DNA of 64,000 nucleotides, from positions 1 to 64,000 of the forward strand of contig DATISF010000008.1 of the NCBI GenBank assembly GCA_035468985.1, read 5' to 3'. The position numbers were made by a program, and so were the translations under genes. This DNA is from DASVHS01 sp035468985. GTDB lineage: Bacteria; Acidobacteriota; Thermoanaerobaculia; Gp7-AA8. Shown here one piece after another: positions 25,055 through 32,330 of this stretch (its first letter is position 1; the number at the start of each line of letters is the position of its first letter). The notes under the pieces are model-generated. The model searched no databases and was not told the origin of the DNA. It was given only the letters and a program-made list of their open reading frames with translations.

Positions 25055-26317
25055 GTGGAGATCGCCAGGGCGGGAGATCGGGCCTTATTGATCCAGCTTG
25101 CACCGTCGATCGCGGTCGGGGAGCTGCATGCGGCGGCGCGCAGCGTCCGCGCGCTGGAGGGCGTGCTGGCGTGCATCGTCGGGCATTCGTCCCTGTACGT
25201 CGTGTTCGATCGGCCGCCTGTCAGCGTCGACGTGGATCTCTCGTCCGGTGCCGCGGCGACCGGTTCGCGGCAACATCGGATCGGGGTGGCCTTCGATGGC
25301 GCCGATCTGGCGGAGTTTCTCGCCCTCACGAAACTGACGCGCGACGCGTTCATCCGCCGGGTCGCGGATCTCCGTCTCGTCGTCCGCTACATCGGCTTCC
25401 GCGGCGGCTTCGCCTATCTCGACGGCTGGCCCGCGGAGTGGGCGATGCCCCGCCGGCCGACGTCACGTCCGGTCAGGCGCGGGTCGTTCGCGATCGCGGG
25501 CGCGGTCGCCGGGTTCTATCCGCTCGACTCGCCGGGGGGATGGAACCTGCTGGGCACGACGAATGAGGAGCTGGAGTACAGGTTTGCGCCGGGTGATGAG
25601 ATTGGGATCGAACCTGTTTCGCACGCGGGGCCGGCTCTCCAGCCGGCCCGGCCGGCTGAGAGTCGGCCCTACGTCGCCGGCATCTCCGCGCCGTTGATGA
25701 CCCGCATCGGCGCGCCCGACTGGACGCATCTCCATCGCGGGATGCCTGTCGGCGGACCGTTCGATCCGAATCTCGCCTCGGCCATCCGCGGACAGGAACT
25801 CTACGAATTCGCACAGATCGGTCCGAAGATCACGCGATCGGGAACTTTCGCATGGGCGGACCTCAGCGGCGTGCGCGAGATTCACGGTCCCGCCGACATC
25901 GGCCGGATCACGAAGGGCCTTCGGGGATATCTCGGCACAACCAAAACCGAGGAGCGAGGACCGAGGAGCGAGGACCGTCTGACGATCCACACCATGCGCG
26001 GCCCGCACGACATCGGCATCAGCGAAATCGAATGCGAGGTCACGCCGCAGCTGGACCGCGTCGGGATTCGCTTGCGTCCCCGGCTGAAGCCTGGGCTCCA
26101 GGAGCCGGGGCTCGATGTGCCTGCCGACATGCCGTCATGCGGGATGCAGTTCGGCACTCTCCAGCTGCACCCCGACGGCAGCATCGTGGCCATGGGGCCG
26201 GAGCATCCGGTCACCGGCGGCTATCTGCAGCCGATGACCGTGCTCTGGGACGAGCGCTGGAAACTGGCGCACCTCGCTCCGGGAGAGCGGGTGCGTTTCG
26301 TGGCTCAGTCGCCGTAG
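25055..26317 (+). CDS. Fused 5-oxoprolinase subunits PxpB-PxpC (KipI-KipA)
   Basis: A 420-residue fusion. Residues 1-185 are a KipI/PxpB domain (GDRALLIQ, VRYIGFRGGFAYLDG, GSFAIAGAVAGFYP, GGWNLLG). Residues 205-420 are a shortened KipA/PxpC domain (HRGMPVGGPFDP, MRGPHD, PVTGGYLQPMTV). The complex, with PxpA, opens 5-oxoproline to glutamate using ATP. PxpC domains are usually near 300 residues, so this one is abbreviated. Three stretches are made of repeat DNA read in frame: 25627-25675 in the linker, and 25947-25974 and 26076-26112 inside PxpC. PxpA is not in the window. GTG start; the 3' end overlaps the convergent VWFA gene by 13 bases. Confidence 0.82.
   Translation: MEIARAGDRALLIQLAPSIAVGELHAAARSVRALEGVLACIVGHSSLYVVFDRPPVSVDVDLSSGAAATGSRQHRIGVAFDGADLAEFLALTKLTRDAFIRRVADLRLVVRYIGFRGGFAYLDGWPAEWAMPRRPTSRPVRRGSFAIAGAVAGFYPLDSPGGWNLLGTTNEELEYRFAPGDEIGIEPVSHAGPALQPARPAESRPYVAGISAPLMTRIGAPDWTHLHRGMPVGGPFDPNLASAIRGQELYEFAQIGPKITRSGTFAWADLSGVREIHGPADIGRITKGLRGYLGTTKTEERGPRSEDRLTIHTMRGPHDIGISEIECEVTPQLDRVGIRLRPRLKPGLQEPGLDVPADMPSCGMQFGTLQLHPDGSIVAMGPEHPVTGGYLQPMTVLWDERWKLAHLAPGERVRFVAQSP
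25627..25675. repeat. GC-rich palindrome read in frame in pxpBC linker
   Basis: GGGGCCGGCTCTCCAGCCGG followed by CCGGCTGAGAGTCGGCCCTA, two inverted half-elements of the same type as those at 36438 and 58759. It encodes about 16 linker residues (GPALQPARPAESRPYV). Confidence 0.75.
25947..25974. repeat. Four-unit heptamer array inside pxpBC
   Basis: CCGAGGA GCGAGGA CCGAGGA GCGAGGA, a strict seven-base period inside a coding region; it encodes EERGPRSED. Confidence 0.8.
26076..26112. repeat. Short palindromic element inside pxpBC
   Basis: GTCCCCGGCTGAAGCCTGGG and CTCCAGGAGCCGGGGCTC; related to the GGCTTCAGCC/GGCTGAAGCC elements outside genes. It encodes PRLKPGLQEPGL. Confidence 0.6.
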
Positions 26318-27372
26318 GTGTAGCCGGCCCGCGCCGCCACTTTGAACTCCGGATGGTCCTTCACGGACACCGCGACCTTCTGGAACCCGCGCCCGGTCTT
26401 CTGCGTGCGATAGGTGAGGAGGTAGTAGCCGGCCGTTGCTTTCGCCACCTGATTGAGCGCCGATGAGAACGTGACCGCGTAGCGGTAGTAGTCGCCGTTG
26501 GTCTCGTGCGTCATCGAATCGAGCGTCTGATGGACCGCCGGCGCCGCCGCCGAGGCGTCGGACTGGAGGTTCATCGCGTAGACGGTGACGTTCGCGGCAT
26601 TGAGGGCGTCGATCATCGGGTCGTAGAAGCGGCTGCGGCTGATGACCACTCCGCCGCGCACCGTGTCGCCCGGCTCGAGGATGCCCGGCGAGAAGAGAAT
26701 GAGATTCTTCCGGGCGCGGATCGGCTTGAGCGCGTCGGCGAGCTCGGTGATGGCCTCGTACACCGTGCCGGTCTTGCTCATCATCGCGTCCGCGTTGATC
26801 GTGCGAAGGATCGAGGGCGACACGTTGTCGGCGGACGGCTTGGTCAGGCCGATACCGAATCGTGCCACCTGATCGAGCGCGCGGCGGAGCTGCGCCTTGT
26901 CGGAGGTGAAATCGCTGTAGACCTTGAGGCGGACGTCATGGCCGACGATGGCCACCTTGTCGCCTTCGGTCATGTGGCGATCGATGAATTTGTTGACGTC
27001 GCTGCGCGCCTGTGCGAGACGGTCGAACAGCGCAGCACCCTCCGGTTTGTCGAAGAAGAAAACGACGTATCGCTCTTCATGGACCTGTTCCACTTTGAAC
27101 GGCGCCTTTTCCTCGGGCGCGGTCAGAAGCTTGCGTGATGTGAAGTAGTCGAGCGAGTCGATGGCCTGCGGCTTCCCGTCTTCGGTGAGGAGGAAATCGT
27201 TCTTGTCGAGTCCGAGGATCTGGTTGCCGCGGGAGTCGGTGACGACGGCGTCGATGAGGACGGCGTTCACTTCGATCCGTTCGCTGAGCGGCTTCTGCTG
27301 TTCGACGGTCTGCGCAACCGCGGAGATGCCGATGAACATCAGAAGAATCGAGAAAACAGTGAGGCTTCGCAT
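26305..27372 (-). CDS. Secreted VWFA-related protein (TIGR03436, Acidobacteria type)
   Basis: A 355-residue exported protein: signal peptide (MRSLTVFSILLMFIGISAVA-Q), then the family's opening strand VNAVLIDAVVTDSRGNQILGL with DFLLTEDGKPQ, then a von Willebrand A-like domain. The expected DxSxS metal site is not seen (FFFDKPEG stands nearby). It ends with an immunoglobulin-like strand block YYLLTYRTQKTGRGFQKVAV. The family is strongly expanded in Acidobacteriota and its role is unknown. A perfect Shine-Dalgarno AAAGGAGG precedes the ATG, so it is leadered. Its stop region overlaps pxpBC. Confidence 0.85.
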   Translation of the reverse strand: MRSLTVFSILLMFIGISAVAQTVEQQKPLSERIEVNAVLIDAVVTDSRGNQILGLDKNDFLLTEDGKPQAIDSLDYFTSRKLLTAPEEKAPFKVEQVHEERYVVFFFDKPEGAALFDRLAQARSDVNKFIDRHMTEGDKVAIVGHDVRLKVYSDFTSDKAQLRRALDQVARFGIGLTKPSADNVSPSILRTINADAMMSKTGTVYEAITELADALKPIRARKNLILFSPGILEPGDTVRGGVVISRSRFYDPMIDALNAANVTVYAMNLQSDASAAAPAVHQTLDSMTHETNGDYYRYAVTFSSALNQVAKATAGYYLLTYRTQKTGRGFQKVAVSVKDHPEFKVAARAGYTYGD

Positions 27373-27754
27373 GAGAGGCCTCCTTTCCGATGGCTGCAAC
27401 CGCGCGCGGGGAGGGGCGATTCCGGCGCGGATTCGCTTCTTGCGTCCTGTGAACACAATGAAACATCTCATCGACTGCAGCGTCGCGTCGATCTGTTCGT
27501 CGATGCGGAAGGCGTGCATCGCAGCAGCCGGTCGGAGGTCGAGCCGAATGTCATGCGGCAGCGGATCGGGAGCAGGTCACCTCATCCTGCGGAACATCGA
27601 CAAGCGGGCGGGCGCGCGCGACACGCCGATCGCGACCCGGTCGCGCGTGACATTTGCCGGCACCGATCGAGCCGCGCGCATCGACGTGAAGCCGCTCGTC
27701 ATCTCGACCGGAATCGCCTTTCCTTTCTGAGGAATGAATCCCGGCGGCCTGCCG
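27373..27754. other. Intergenic region upstream of the VWFA gene
   Basis: About 380 bases with no convincing gene on either strand. Apart from the Shine-Dalgarno of the VWFA gene I see no hairpin, riboswitch or repeat of note. It may be a long leader or decayed coding DNA. Confidence 0.5.
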
Positions 27755-27783
27755 TTGACCGGTGAGCGGAAAGCACCTAGAAT
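27755..27783 (+). promoter_or_regulatory. Sigma-70-type promoter of tRNA-Pro
   Basis: TTGACC (27755-27760), a 17-base spacer, then TAGAAT (27778-27783). Initiation would fall near 27790, about 12 bases before the tRNA. This is the clearest -35/-10 pair in the window and shows that TANNNT boxes act as -10 elements here. Confidence 0.75.
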
Positions 27784-27801
27784 CCGCGTCCTTCCTCTCG
27801 T

Positions 27802-27880
27802 CGGGGCATAGCTCAGCCTGGTTCAGAGCGCACGGTTCGGGACCGTGAGGTCGGTGGTTCAAATCCACTTGCCCCGACCA
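27802..27880 (+). tRNA. tRNA-Pro (anticodon CGG)
   Basis: Acceptor stem CGGGGCA/TGCCCCG, D stem GCTC/GAGC, anticodon stem CACGG/CCGTG around the loop TTCGGGA (anticodon CGG), T arm with loop TTCAAAT, discriminator A and an encoded CCA end. All stems pair. It reads proline CCG codons, abundant in this GC-rich genome. Confidence 0.95.
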
Positions 27881-28070
27881 AGTCCCTCTCAAAATCAAAA
27901 GCACTTGCACGTAGAACCTTCGGTTCCGTGTCCCTGATTTGTGCTTCGACGTCTCCGAACTTCTGTCATGAGGTCAGCTGCGATCGCCGCAACCGCGGAA
28001 CCAGAGCGGTCATCACCGCGCCACTCGTGCTTGCGCCCGAAGTGCCGCGTATTCGGCATGGAGTGCCGGC

Positions 28071-28379
28071 TCACCTGCGGAGGTCATCACAATCGATCAC
28101 ATCATCGGTGATCAGAATGGCCAGGGCGAGCAGTCCCAGCGGCGCAGCGAGCGATACCGCCGTGCGCCAGTTGCCGCCAGGAACGCCGCTCCCAAGCCAG
28201 CCGATTCGGTTGCGAGATCGGGCCGGCCGTCGCGATTGAAATCGCCGATGGCGATCGAAGACGGGCCCTGTACCCGCTCCGTACACAGGCGAGAGAACGA
28301 AGTCGGGGCACGCGCCAAAACGTGACGTCGCCAGCATGGCACCGAGTGTCATAAACAGCGCGCGTTGCGAATGGATCAT
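28071..28379 (-). pseudogene. Remnant of an exported FG-GAP/VCBS-repeat protein
   Basis: An ATG at 28379 opens a frame with a hydrophobic start and FVLSPVYGAGTGP. After a one-base shift near 28265 the neighbouring frame reads SSIAIGDFNRDGRPDLA, the classical FG-GAP/VCBS calcium-binding repeat. Both frames end soon after, and a family protein would hold several such repeats. I therefore call it a truncated, frameshifted relic. It lies between tRNA-Pro and the nuclease gene; the remaining bases 27881-28070 show nothing recognisable. Confidence 0.6.
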
Positions 28380-28405
28380 CACGATCGAGTTGCGATTCGA
28401 TTCAC

Positions 28406-28411
28406 TACAAT
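28406..28411 (+). promoter_or_regulatory. -10 box of the S1/P1-like nuclease gene
   Basis: TACAAT, 7 bases before the ATG at 28419. The following GCGCGT is identical to the stretch in front of the M28 peptidase gene. Confidence 0.5.
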
Positions 28412-28418
28412 GCGCGTG

Positions 28419-29330
28419 ATGATACGAACCACCTTCGCGATCGCATTGATCGCCGTCGCCACGAACGCTTTCGCCTGGGGCGAAGCCGGTCACCTCATCT
28501 CGAACGAAGCGGCGACGCTGGCGTTGCCGGCGGACATGCCGCAATTCTTCCTGCGCGCGTTCCCCCAGCTCGTCTGGCTCGGCCCCCAGCCCGACCGGCT
28601 CAAAGGGGTCGGTCCGTCACTCGAGGCGGTCAATTTTCCCGACCACTTCCTCGATTACGAGCTCGCCGAAGGTCTTGTGCTGCCGCCGGACCGCTACCAG
28701 TTCATCCAGTTGATGGAGAGCTCGGGACGTCTGGAGCACGAAGGGATCACGAACGCGGAGGCGGGCTTTCTCCCCTGGCGCATTGCTGAGTTGAGCGAGC
28801 AGCTCACGGCCGAGTTCCGTCAGTGGCGGTTCGCCGCGCCGGGAAGTCCCGAACGGCGCGCGCTCGAGGGGGCGATCATCGATACGGCCGGAATGCTCGG
28901 CCACTTCGTCGCCGACGCCGCGAATCCGCATCACACGACGATCAACTACAACGGCTGGATCCTGCCGAACCCGAACCGCTACGCGAACGACTGCCAGATT
29001 CACGCGCGATTCGAGTCCGACTTCGTGTCGCGTTCCGTGACGACCGCCGACGTGATGCCGAAGATCGCTGCGCCGGTTCTCCGCACCGACTATTTCACCA
29101 CGGCGATCGCGTTCATCCGCTCGTCGAACTCCCACGTCGAGCGGTTGTATCAGCTCGACAAGGCCGGAGCGTTCCATCCGATCGGTCCGATCTCCGCGGA
29201 GGGAAAGACGTTCGCGACCGACCGCCTCGCGGCGGGAGCGTCGATGCTTCGCGATTACTGGTGGTCGGCGTGGAAGAGGTCGGCGGAGAGGCCGCCGAGC
29301 CGCCGGGTCAGCGCGCCCCCGGCCAACTGA
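28419..29330 (+). CDS. Exported S1/P1-type zinc nuclease / phospholipase C fold
   Basis: A 303-residue protein with a signal peptide cleaved before WGEAGH. In the S1/P1 nuclease and zinc phospholipase C fold the mature N-terminal Trp itself binds zinc, and that residue is present at the predicted cleavage site. GMLGHFVADAANPHHTT resembles the family's HxxxD zinc helix, and HARFESD follows. It is mostly helical, as expected. Whether it cuts nucleic acid or phospholipid is not readable. The alternative ATG at 28410 lies inside the -10 box. Its 3' end overlaps the convergent pduO-like gene by 23 bases. Confidence 0.75.
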   Translation: MIRTTFAIALIAVATNAFAWGEAGHLISNEAATLALPADMPQFFLRAFPQLVWLGPQPDRLKGVGPSLEAVNFPDHFLDYELAEGLVLPPDRYQFIQLMESSGRLEHEGITNAEAGFLPWRIAELSEQLTAEFRQWRFAAPGSPERRALEGAIIDTAGMLGHFVADAANPHHTTINYNGWILPNPNRYANDCQIHARFESDFVSRSVTTADVMPKIAAPVLRTDYFTTAIAFIRSSNSHVERLYQLDKAGAFHPIGPISAEGKTFATDRLAAGASMLRDYWWSAWKRSAERPPSRRVSAPPAN

Positions 29331-29841
29331 CGTCGTCGACGCCGCTCGTTTTGTTCGCGAAGCGCGCGGCCACGAAGAGGTAGTCGGACAAACGGTTGAG
29401 ATAGACGATCGTGTTCTTCGTCTTCTCATCGTCCAGAGCGACGACCAGCCGCTCCGCGCGGCGGCAAATCGTGCGCGCCGCGTGAAGCTGGGCCGCCGCC
29501 AGCGTTCCGCCGGGAAGGATGAACTGCTTGAGCGCCGGCAGCTCGCGCTCCATCTCATCGATGGCATGCTCGAGTGCGCTCACGCGCTGCGCACCGACGC
29601 CGTGGAACTTCTCGCTGCCCGGTGAGGCCAGTTGCGCGCCGGCATCGAACAAATCACTTTGAATCGCGGCGAGCTGCGCGTCGATCGGCGAACGGCTCCA
29701 GGTCGCGCGGGCGATCCCGATGAACGCATTCAACTCGTCGACCGTGCCGTAGGCTTCGATGCGCGGATCGTTTTTCGGAACGCGCTTGCCGCCGAAGAGG
29801 GAGGTTTCGCCGGTGTCGCCGGTGCGGGTGTAAATCTTCAC
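29308..29841 (-). CDS. pduO: Cob(I)alamin adenosyltransferase, PduO type
   Basis: A 177-residue helical-bundle ATP:corrinoid adenosyltransferase that completes coenzyme B12. Seen are the N-terminal ATP-binding motif YTRTGDTGETSLFGGKRV, DELNAFIG, the RAERLVVAL helix and LNRLSDYLFVAARFAN. Full length. GTG start directly behind a heptamer array, without a visible promoter or Shine-Dalgarno; it is probably read from the upstream response-regulator transcript, 25 bases away. No other cobalamin gene or B12 riboswitch is in the window. Confidence 0.92.
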   Translation of the reverse strand: MKIYTRTGDTGETSLFGGKRVPKNDPRIEAYGTVDELNAFIGIARATWSRSPIDAQLAAIQSDLFDAGAQLASPGSEKFHGVGAQRVSALEHAIDEMERELPALKQFILPGGTLAAAQLHAARTICRRAERLVVALDDEKTKNTIVYLNRLSDYLFVAARFANKTSGVDDVSWPGAR

Positions 29842-29867
29842 GACCTACGACCTACGACCTGCGAACC
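29840..29867. repeat. Heptamer array between response regulator and pduO
   Basis: ACGACCT three times followed by a degenerate GCGAACC. The array occupies the whole 25-base gap between the two genes and runs into both. Confidence 0.75.
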
Positions 29868-31276
29868 TATTCACCTTCGAGCTGCCGGATCCGTTCCTTC
29901 ACAACCATCTCGGCCAGATCGGGGATCACTTCCCAGGCGATGCTGCGCACGACCTGATCGGACATGAGCTGCACGACGCGGCGCGCAATGCGGTCGATCT
30001 GTTCCTCGCTGAGGTCGACACCGTTTCCGGCCGCCGATGGCTCGGAAGAAGCGGACGGCGGTGCCGGCATCGCGATCGGAGGCTCTGGCGTGGCGGCCCA
30101 GGCGGGTTGCTCCTCGGGAGTGGGCATCGACGGCTCCTCTTCCGCGGCTGGTTCGGGTTCCGGTGGCGCTGCCGGCTCCGGCATGCTCCACGCCGGGGTG
30201 GAAGGAGCGGACGGAGTGTCATCCCACGGCGCGGCCGGGGACGCCGGAGGGACGATCTCGGAGGGACGGCCTTCGATCTCGTCGAAGCTCATCTTCGGAA
30301 AGGAGCGCGTCTCGCCGCTGTACGCGGGCTGCTCATCCCACGGCGACGGTGCAGTGTCATGCGGCGGAGGAGCGGGCGCGGGCGGGGGAGTCGTGGTCGC
30401 GGCCGCGTTGAGATCGCCGAAGCTCATTTTCGGAAACGCGCGCGTTTCGCCGCTGAACGATTCGGCGGCCGGGGGCGCGCCGAACGGCGATTCGGGTTCC
30501 GATTCCGGTTCCGGCGGAGTCGCCGCTTGCGGCGGATGCATCTCTTCGAAATTCATCCGCGGAAATGCGCGGGTCTCGCCGGCGGGCGGCGCGGCCGGCT
30601 CGCCCCATGGCGACGGAGCGGCAGGGGGCTGAGGCGGCGCCTGGATCTGCTGTGTGGACGTCTCTTTCGGCAGTTCGTCGAAGTTGATCTTCGGAATCGC
30701 TCTTGTCTCGCCGCTGAACGCCTCGGCCGGTGGGGAGGCGCCGAAAACGTCGCTCTCAGGTGCAGCGGGAGGGGCCGCCGGCGGCGGAGGCGGCGGAGTG
30801 AACAAGGCCGCCGGTGGCGGAGGCGGTGGCGGCGTGAAGGATGGCGCCGGCGGCGGTGGTGGTGTGGCCGGTATGGCCGGGCTGGGAGCGGTTGGAGCGG
30901 TGCTCTTCGCCTGATCGATCAGCTCTTCAACCTTGTGAATGAGGCTCTGCGACTCGAATGGCTTCGTGACGACGGCATCGCACCCGGCTTTGTCGGCGCG
31001 ATCGGGATCGAACGGCTCGAACGTGCCCGTAAGAAGAACGACCGGAATGGTCCGGTACTCGGGATGCGACTTCACGAACTCGCAGACTTCGTATCCGTTC
31101 TTCTCCGGCATGATGATGTCGGACAGGATGATGTCCGGCCGCATCTCGGAGAGTTTCTGGATCGCTTTGGCCCCGTTGTTGACGGCAGTCACCTCGTAAT
31201 CGCCGTCGGAAAACGTGAGCTCGACGACTTTCTGGATGGTGATACTGTCATCCGCAAGTAGGATTTTTTTCGCCAT
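29867..31276 (-). CDS. Response regulator with Pro-rich repeat linker and conserved C-terminal helix
   Basis: A 469-residue protein. Residues 1-122 are a receiver domain (Asp9-Asp10, phospho-acceptor Asp53 in LSDIIMP, Lys105). Residues 125-415 are disordered and Pro/Ala-rich, and hold four copies of a motif GETRxFPKMSFDE (starting near 189, 233, 276 and 321) separated by SPW(G/D)E blocks. The C-terminal 50 residues (RIARRVVQLMSDQVVRSIAW and IPDLAEMVVKERIRQLE) form an amphipathic helix type I have seen at the end of other acidobacterial and deltaproteobacterial receiver proteins. No DNA-binding or enzymatic output domain exists, so it likely works as a phospho-controlled scaffold. AGGGAG acts as Shine-Dalgarno. 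Confidence 0.82.
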   Translation of the reverse strand: MAKKILLADDSITIQKVVELTFSDGDYEVTAVNNGAKAIQKLSEMRPDIILSDIIMPEKNGYEVCEFVKSHPEYRTIPVVLLTGTFEPFDPDRADKAGCDAVVTKPFESQSLIHKVEELIDQAKSTAPTAPSPAIPATPPPPPAPSFTPPPPPPPAALFTPPPPPPAAPPAAPESDVFGASPPAEAFSGETRAIPKINFDELPKETSTQQIQAPPQPPAAPSPWGEPAAPPAGETRAFPRMNFEEMHPPQAATPPEPESEPESPFGAPPAAESFSGETRAFPKMSFGDLNAAATTTPPPAPAPPPHDTAPSPWDEQPAYSGETRSFPKMSFDEIEGRPSEIVPPASPAAPWDDTPSAPSTPAWSMPEPAAPPEPEPAAEEEPSMPTPEEQPAWAATPEPPIAMPAPPSASSEPSAAGNGVDLSEEQIDRIARRVVQLMSDQVVRSIAWEVIPDLAEMVVKERIRQLEGE

Positions 31277-31341
31277 GGACGCTTGCTCCCTGTAGCAAGC
31301 CAAAGTAGCACGATTAGTTGAGGCCGGACAAGAGATTACGG

Positions 31342-31992
31342 ATGTCGCAGACGTTCCTGATTTTCGGTCATCGCGGCAGTCCGAAGCGCTTTCCGGAGAA
31401 CACGCTGGCCTCGTTCGACGAGGCTCTTCGCGCGGGTGCGGACGGCTTCGAGACCGACCTTCGCCTGCTCTCCGACGGGACGGCAATTCTCTTCCACGAC
31501 GACGAGGTCGACGACTCGGAAATTGAATCAATGCGTGCCGCGGATCTTGGCGCCCGCGGTACCGTTCCTCAGAAGGTCAGCGATCTCGCCGCATACGCCG
31601 GCCGGGCGACGATGGTGCTCGAGGTGAAGCGCAGCAAGTGGGAGGATGTGCTACTCGCGCACGTCTCGGCCTGGCCGAATGTGATCATCGCGTCGTTCGA
31701 TCATTCGATCATCGCCGAGCTGCATCGCCGGAGAGTCCCGATCGCCCTCGGCATCACGACCTTCGGCTCGATCGTCGACGTCGGCCGGTACGCGGCCGCC
31801 CTCGGCGCGACCTGGTGTTTCCCGAACTATCGGTACGTCGACCGCGACATGGTGGCTTCGCTTCACGAACGCGGCGTGAAGGTCGTCCCCTGGACCCCGA
31901 ACCGCCCGCGAGAGTGGGATGCACTCCGGAAGGCGGGGTGCGATGGGGTGATCACGGACGTGCCGCATGAAGCGGTCGCGTGGAGAGGCTAG
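31342..31992 (+). CDS. Glycerophosphodiester phosphodiesterase
   Basis: A 216-residue TIM-barrel GDPD: FGHRGSPKRFPENTLASF with the catalytic His-Arg pair and metal-binding Glu, ETDLRLLSDG, LFHDDEV, and a C-terminal VPWTPNRP plus DGVITDVPHE. It hydrolyses glycerophosphodiesters from phospholipid turnover to glycerol-3-phosphate. No signal peptide is seen, so it is probably cytoplasmic. The start is uncertain: ATG 31342 matches the family N-terminus, and TTG 31318 would add eight residues. Confidence 0.9.
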   Translation: MSQTFLIFGHRGSPKRFPENTLASFDEALRAGADGFETDLRLLSDGTAILFHDDEVDDSEIESMRAADLGARGTVPQKVSDLAAYAGRATMVLEVKRSKWEDVLLAHVSAWPNVIIASFDHSIIAELHRRRVPIALGITTFGSIVDVGRYAAALGATWCFPNYRYVDRDMVASLHERGVKVVPWTPNRPREWDALRKAGCDGVITDVPHEAVAWRG

Positions 31993-32045
31993 CGCCTGCT
32001 AAACTTCCCGGCTCAACCATCCAGCACCGCGGGAGGGGGCGGACA

Positions 32046-32237
32046 ATGAAGACCTGGGAATACAAGATCATCAACGTCCGGTCGGAGAACTACTCGATGG
32101 ATCCACGCCGTGCCGAAGAGCTCAACCGCCTCGGTGACGAAGGGTGGGAGCTCGTCAGCATCACCTCGATCAACTTCAAGACCGGCGCGACCGATCACAT
32201 CGGGATGGTCTTCAAGCGCGAGAAGCAGGTCTCGTAA
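32046..32237 (+). CDS. Small DUF4177-like protein
   Basis: A 63-residue protein, MKTWEYKIINVR ... LNRLGDEGWELVSI ... GMVFKREKQ. The WEYK start, LGxEGWELVS centre and FKR end are the DUF4177 pattern. Its function is unknown. A strong Shine-Dalgarno (GGGAGGGGG) precedes the ATG by about 6 bases. It is followed immediately by a heptamer hairpin. Confidence 0.75.
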   Translation: MKTWEYKIINVRSENYSMDPRRAEELNRLGDEGWELVSITSINFKTGATDHIGMVFKREKQVS

Positions 32238-32307
32238 GGCAGAAGTCAGAAGGCAGAAGTCAGAAGGAGACTCACTTCCGCCTTCTGCCCTCTGCCCTCT
32301 GCCTTCC
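32238..32307. repeat. Heptamer hairpin (inverted seven-base arrays)
   Basis: Ten seven-base units in one phase: GGCAGAA/GTCAGAA alternating four times, a two-unit centre, then GCCTTCT, GCCCTCT twice and GCCTTCC. The two halves are largely reverse complements, so the transcript could fold into a long stem after the DUF4177-like gene. It might act as a terminator, but no U-tract follows. Confidence 0.8.
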
Positions 32308-32315
32308 GGTTCTGG

Positions 32316-32321
32316 TATGTT
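32316..32321 (+). promoter_or_regulatory. Extended -10 box of gpmI
   Basis: TATGTT with an upstream TGG (TGn extension) lies 9 bases before the GTG start of gpmI, just outside the heptamer hairpin. Confidence 0.5.
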
Positions 32322-32330
32322 CGCCCGCCG

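Noticed and set aside
27551..27910. Open frame running antisense through tRNA-Pro
   Set aside because: It includes the complement of the tRNA (SGQVDLNHRP), a common false prediction.
29842..29866. Cobalamin riboswitch upstream of pduO
   Set aside because: Only 25 bases of heptamer array are available; a B12 riboswitch needs about 200 bases with a conserved box.
30107..31261. Long Arg/Gly-rich open frame antisense to the response regulator
   Set aside because: It mirrors the Pro-rich linker (CCG/GCC repeats) and has no independent support.
32238..32307. Intrinsic terminator of the DUF4177-like gene
   Set aside because: The stem is long and GC-rich but no T-tract follows, and the gpmI promoter lies immediately behind it.
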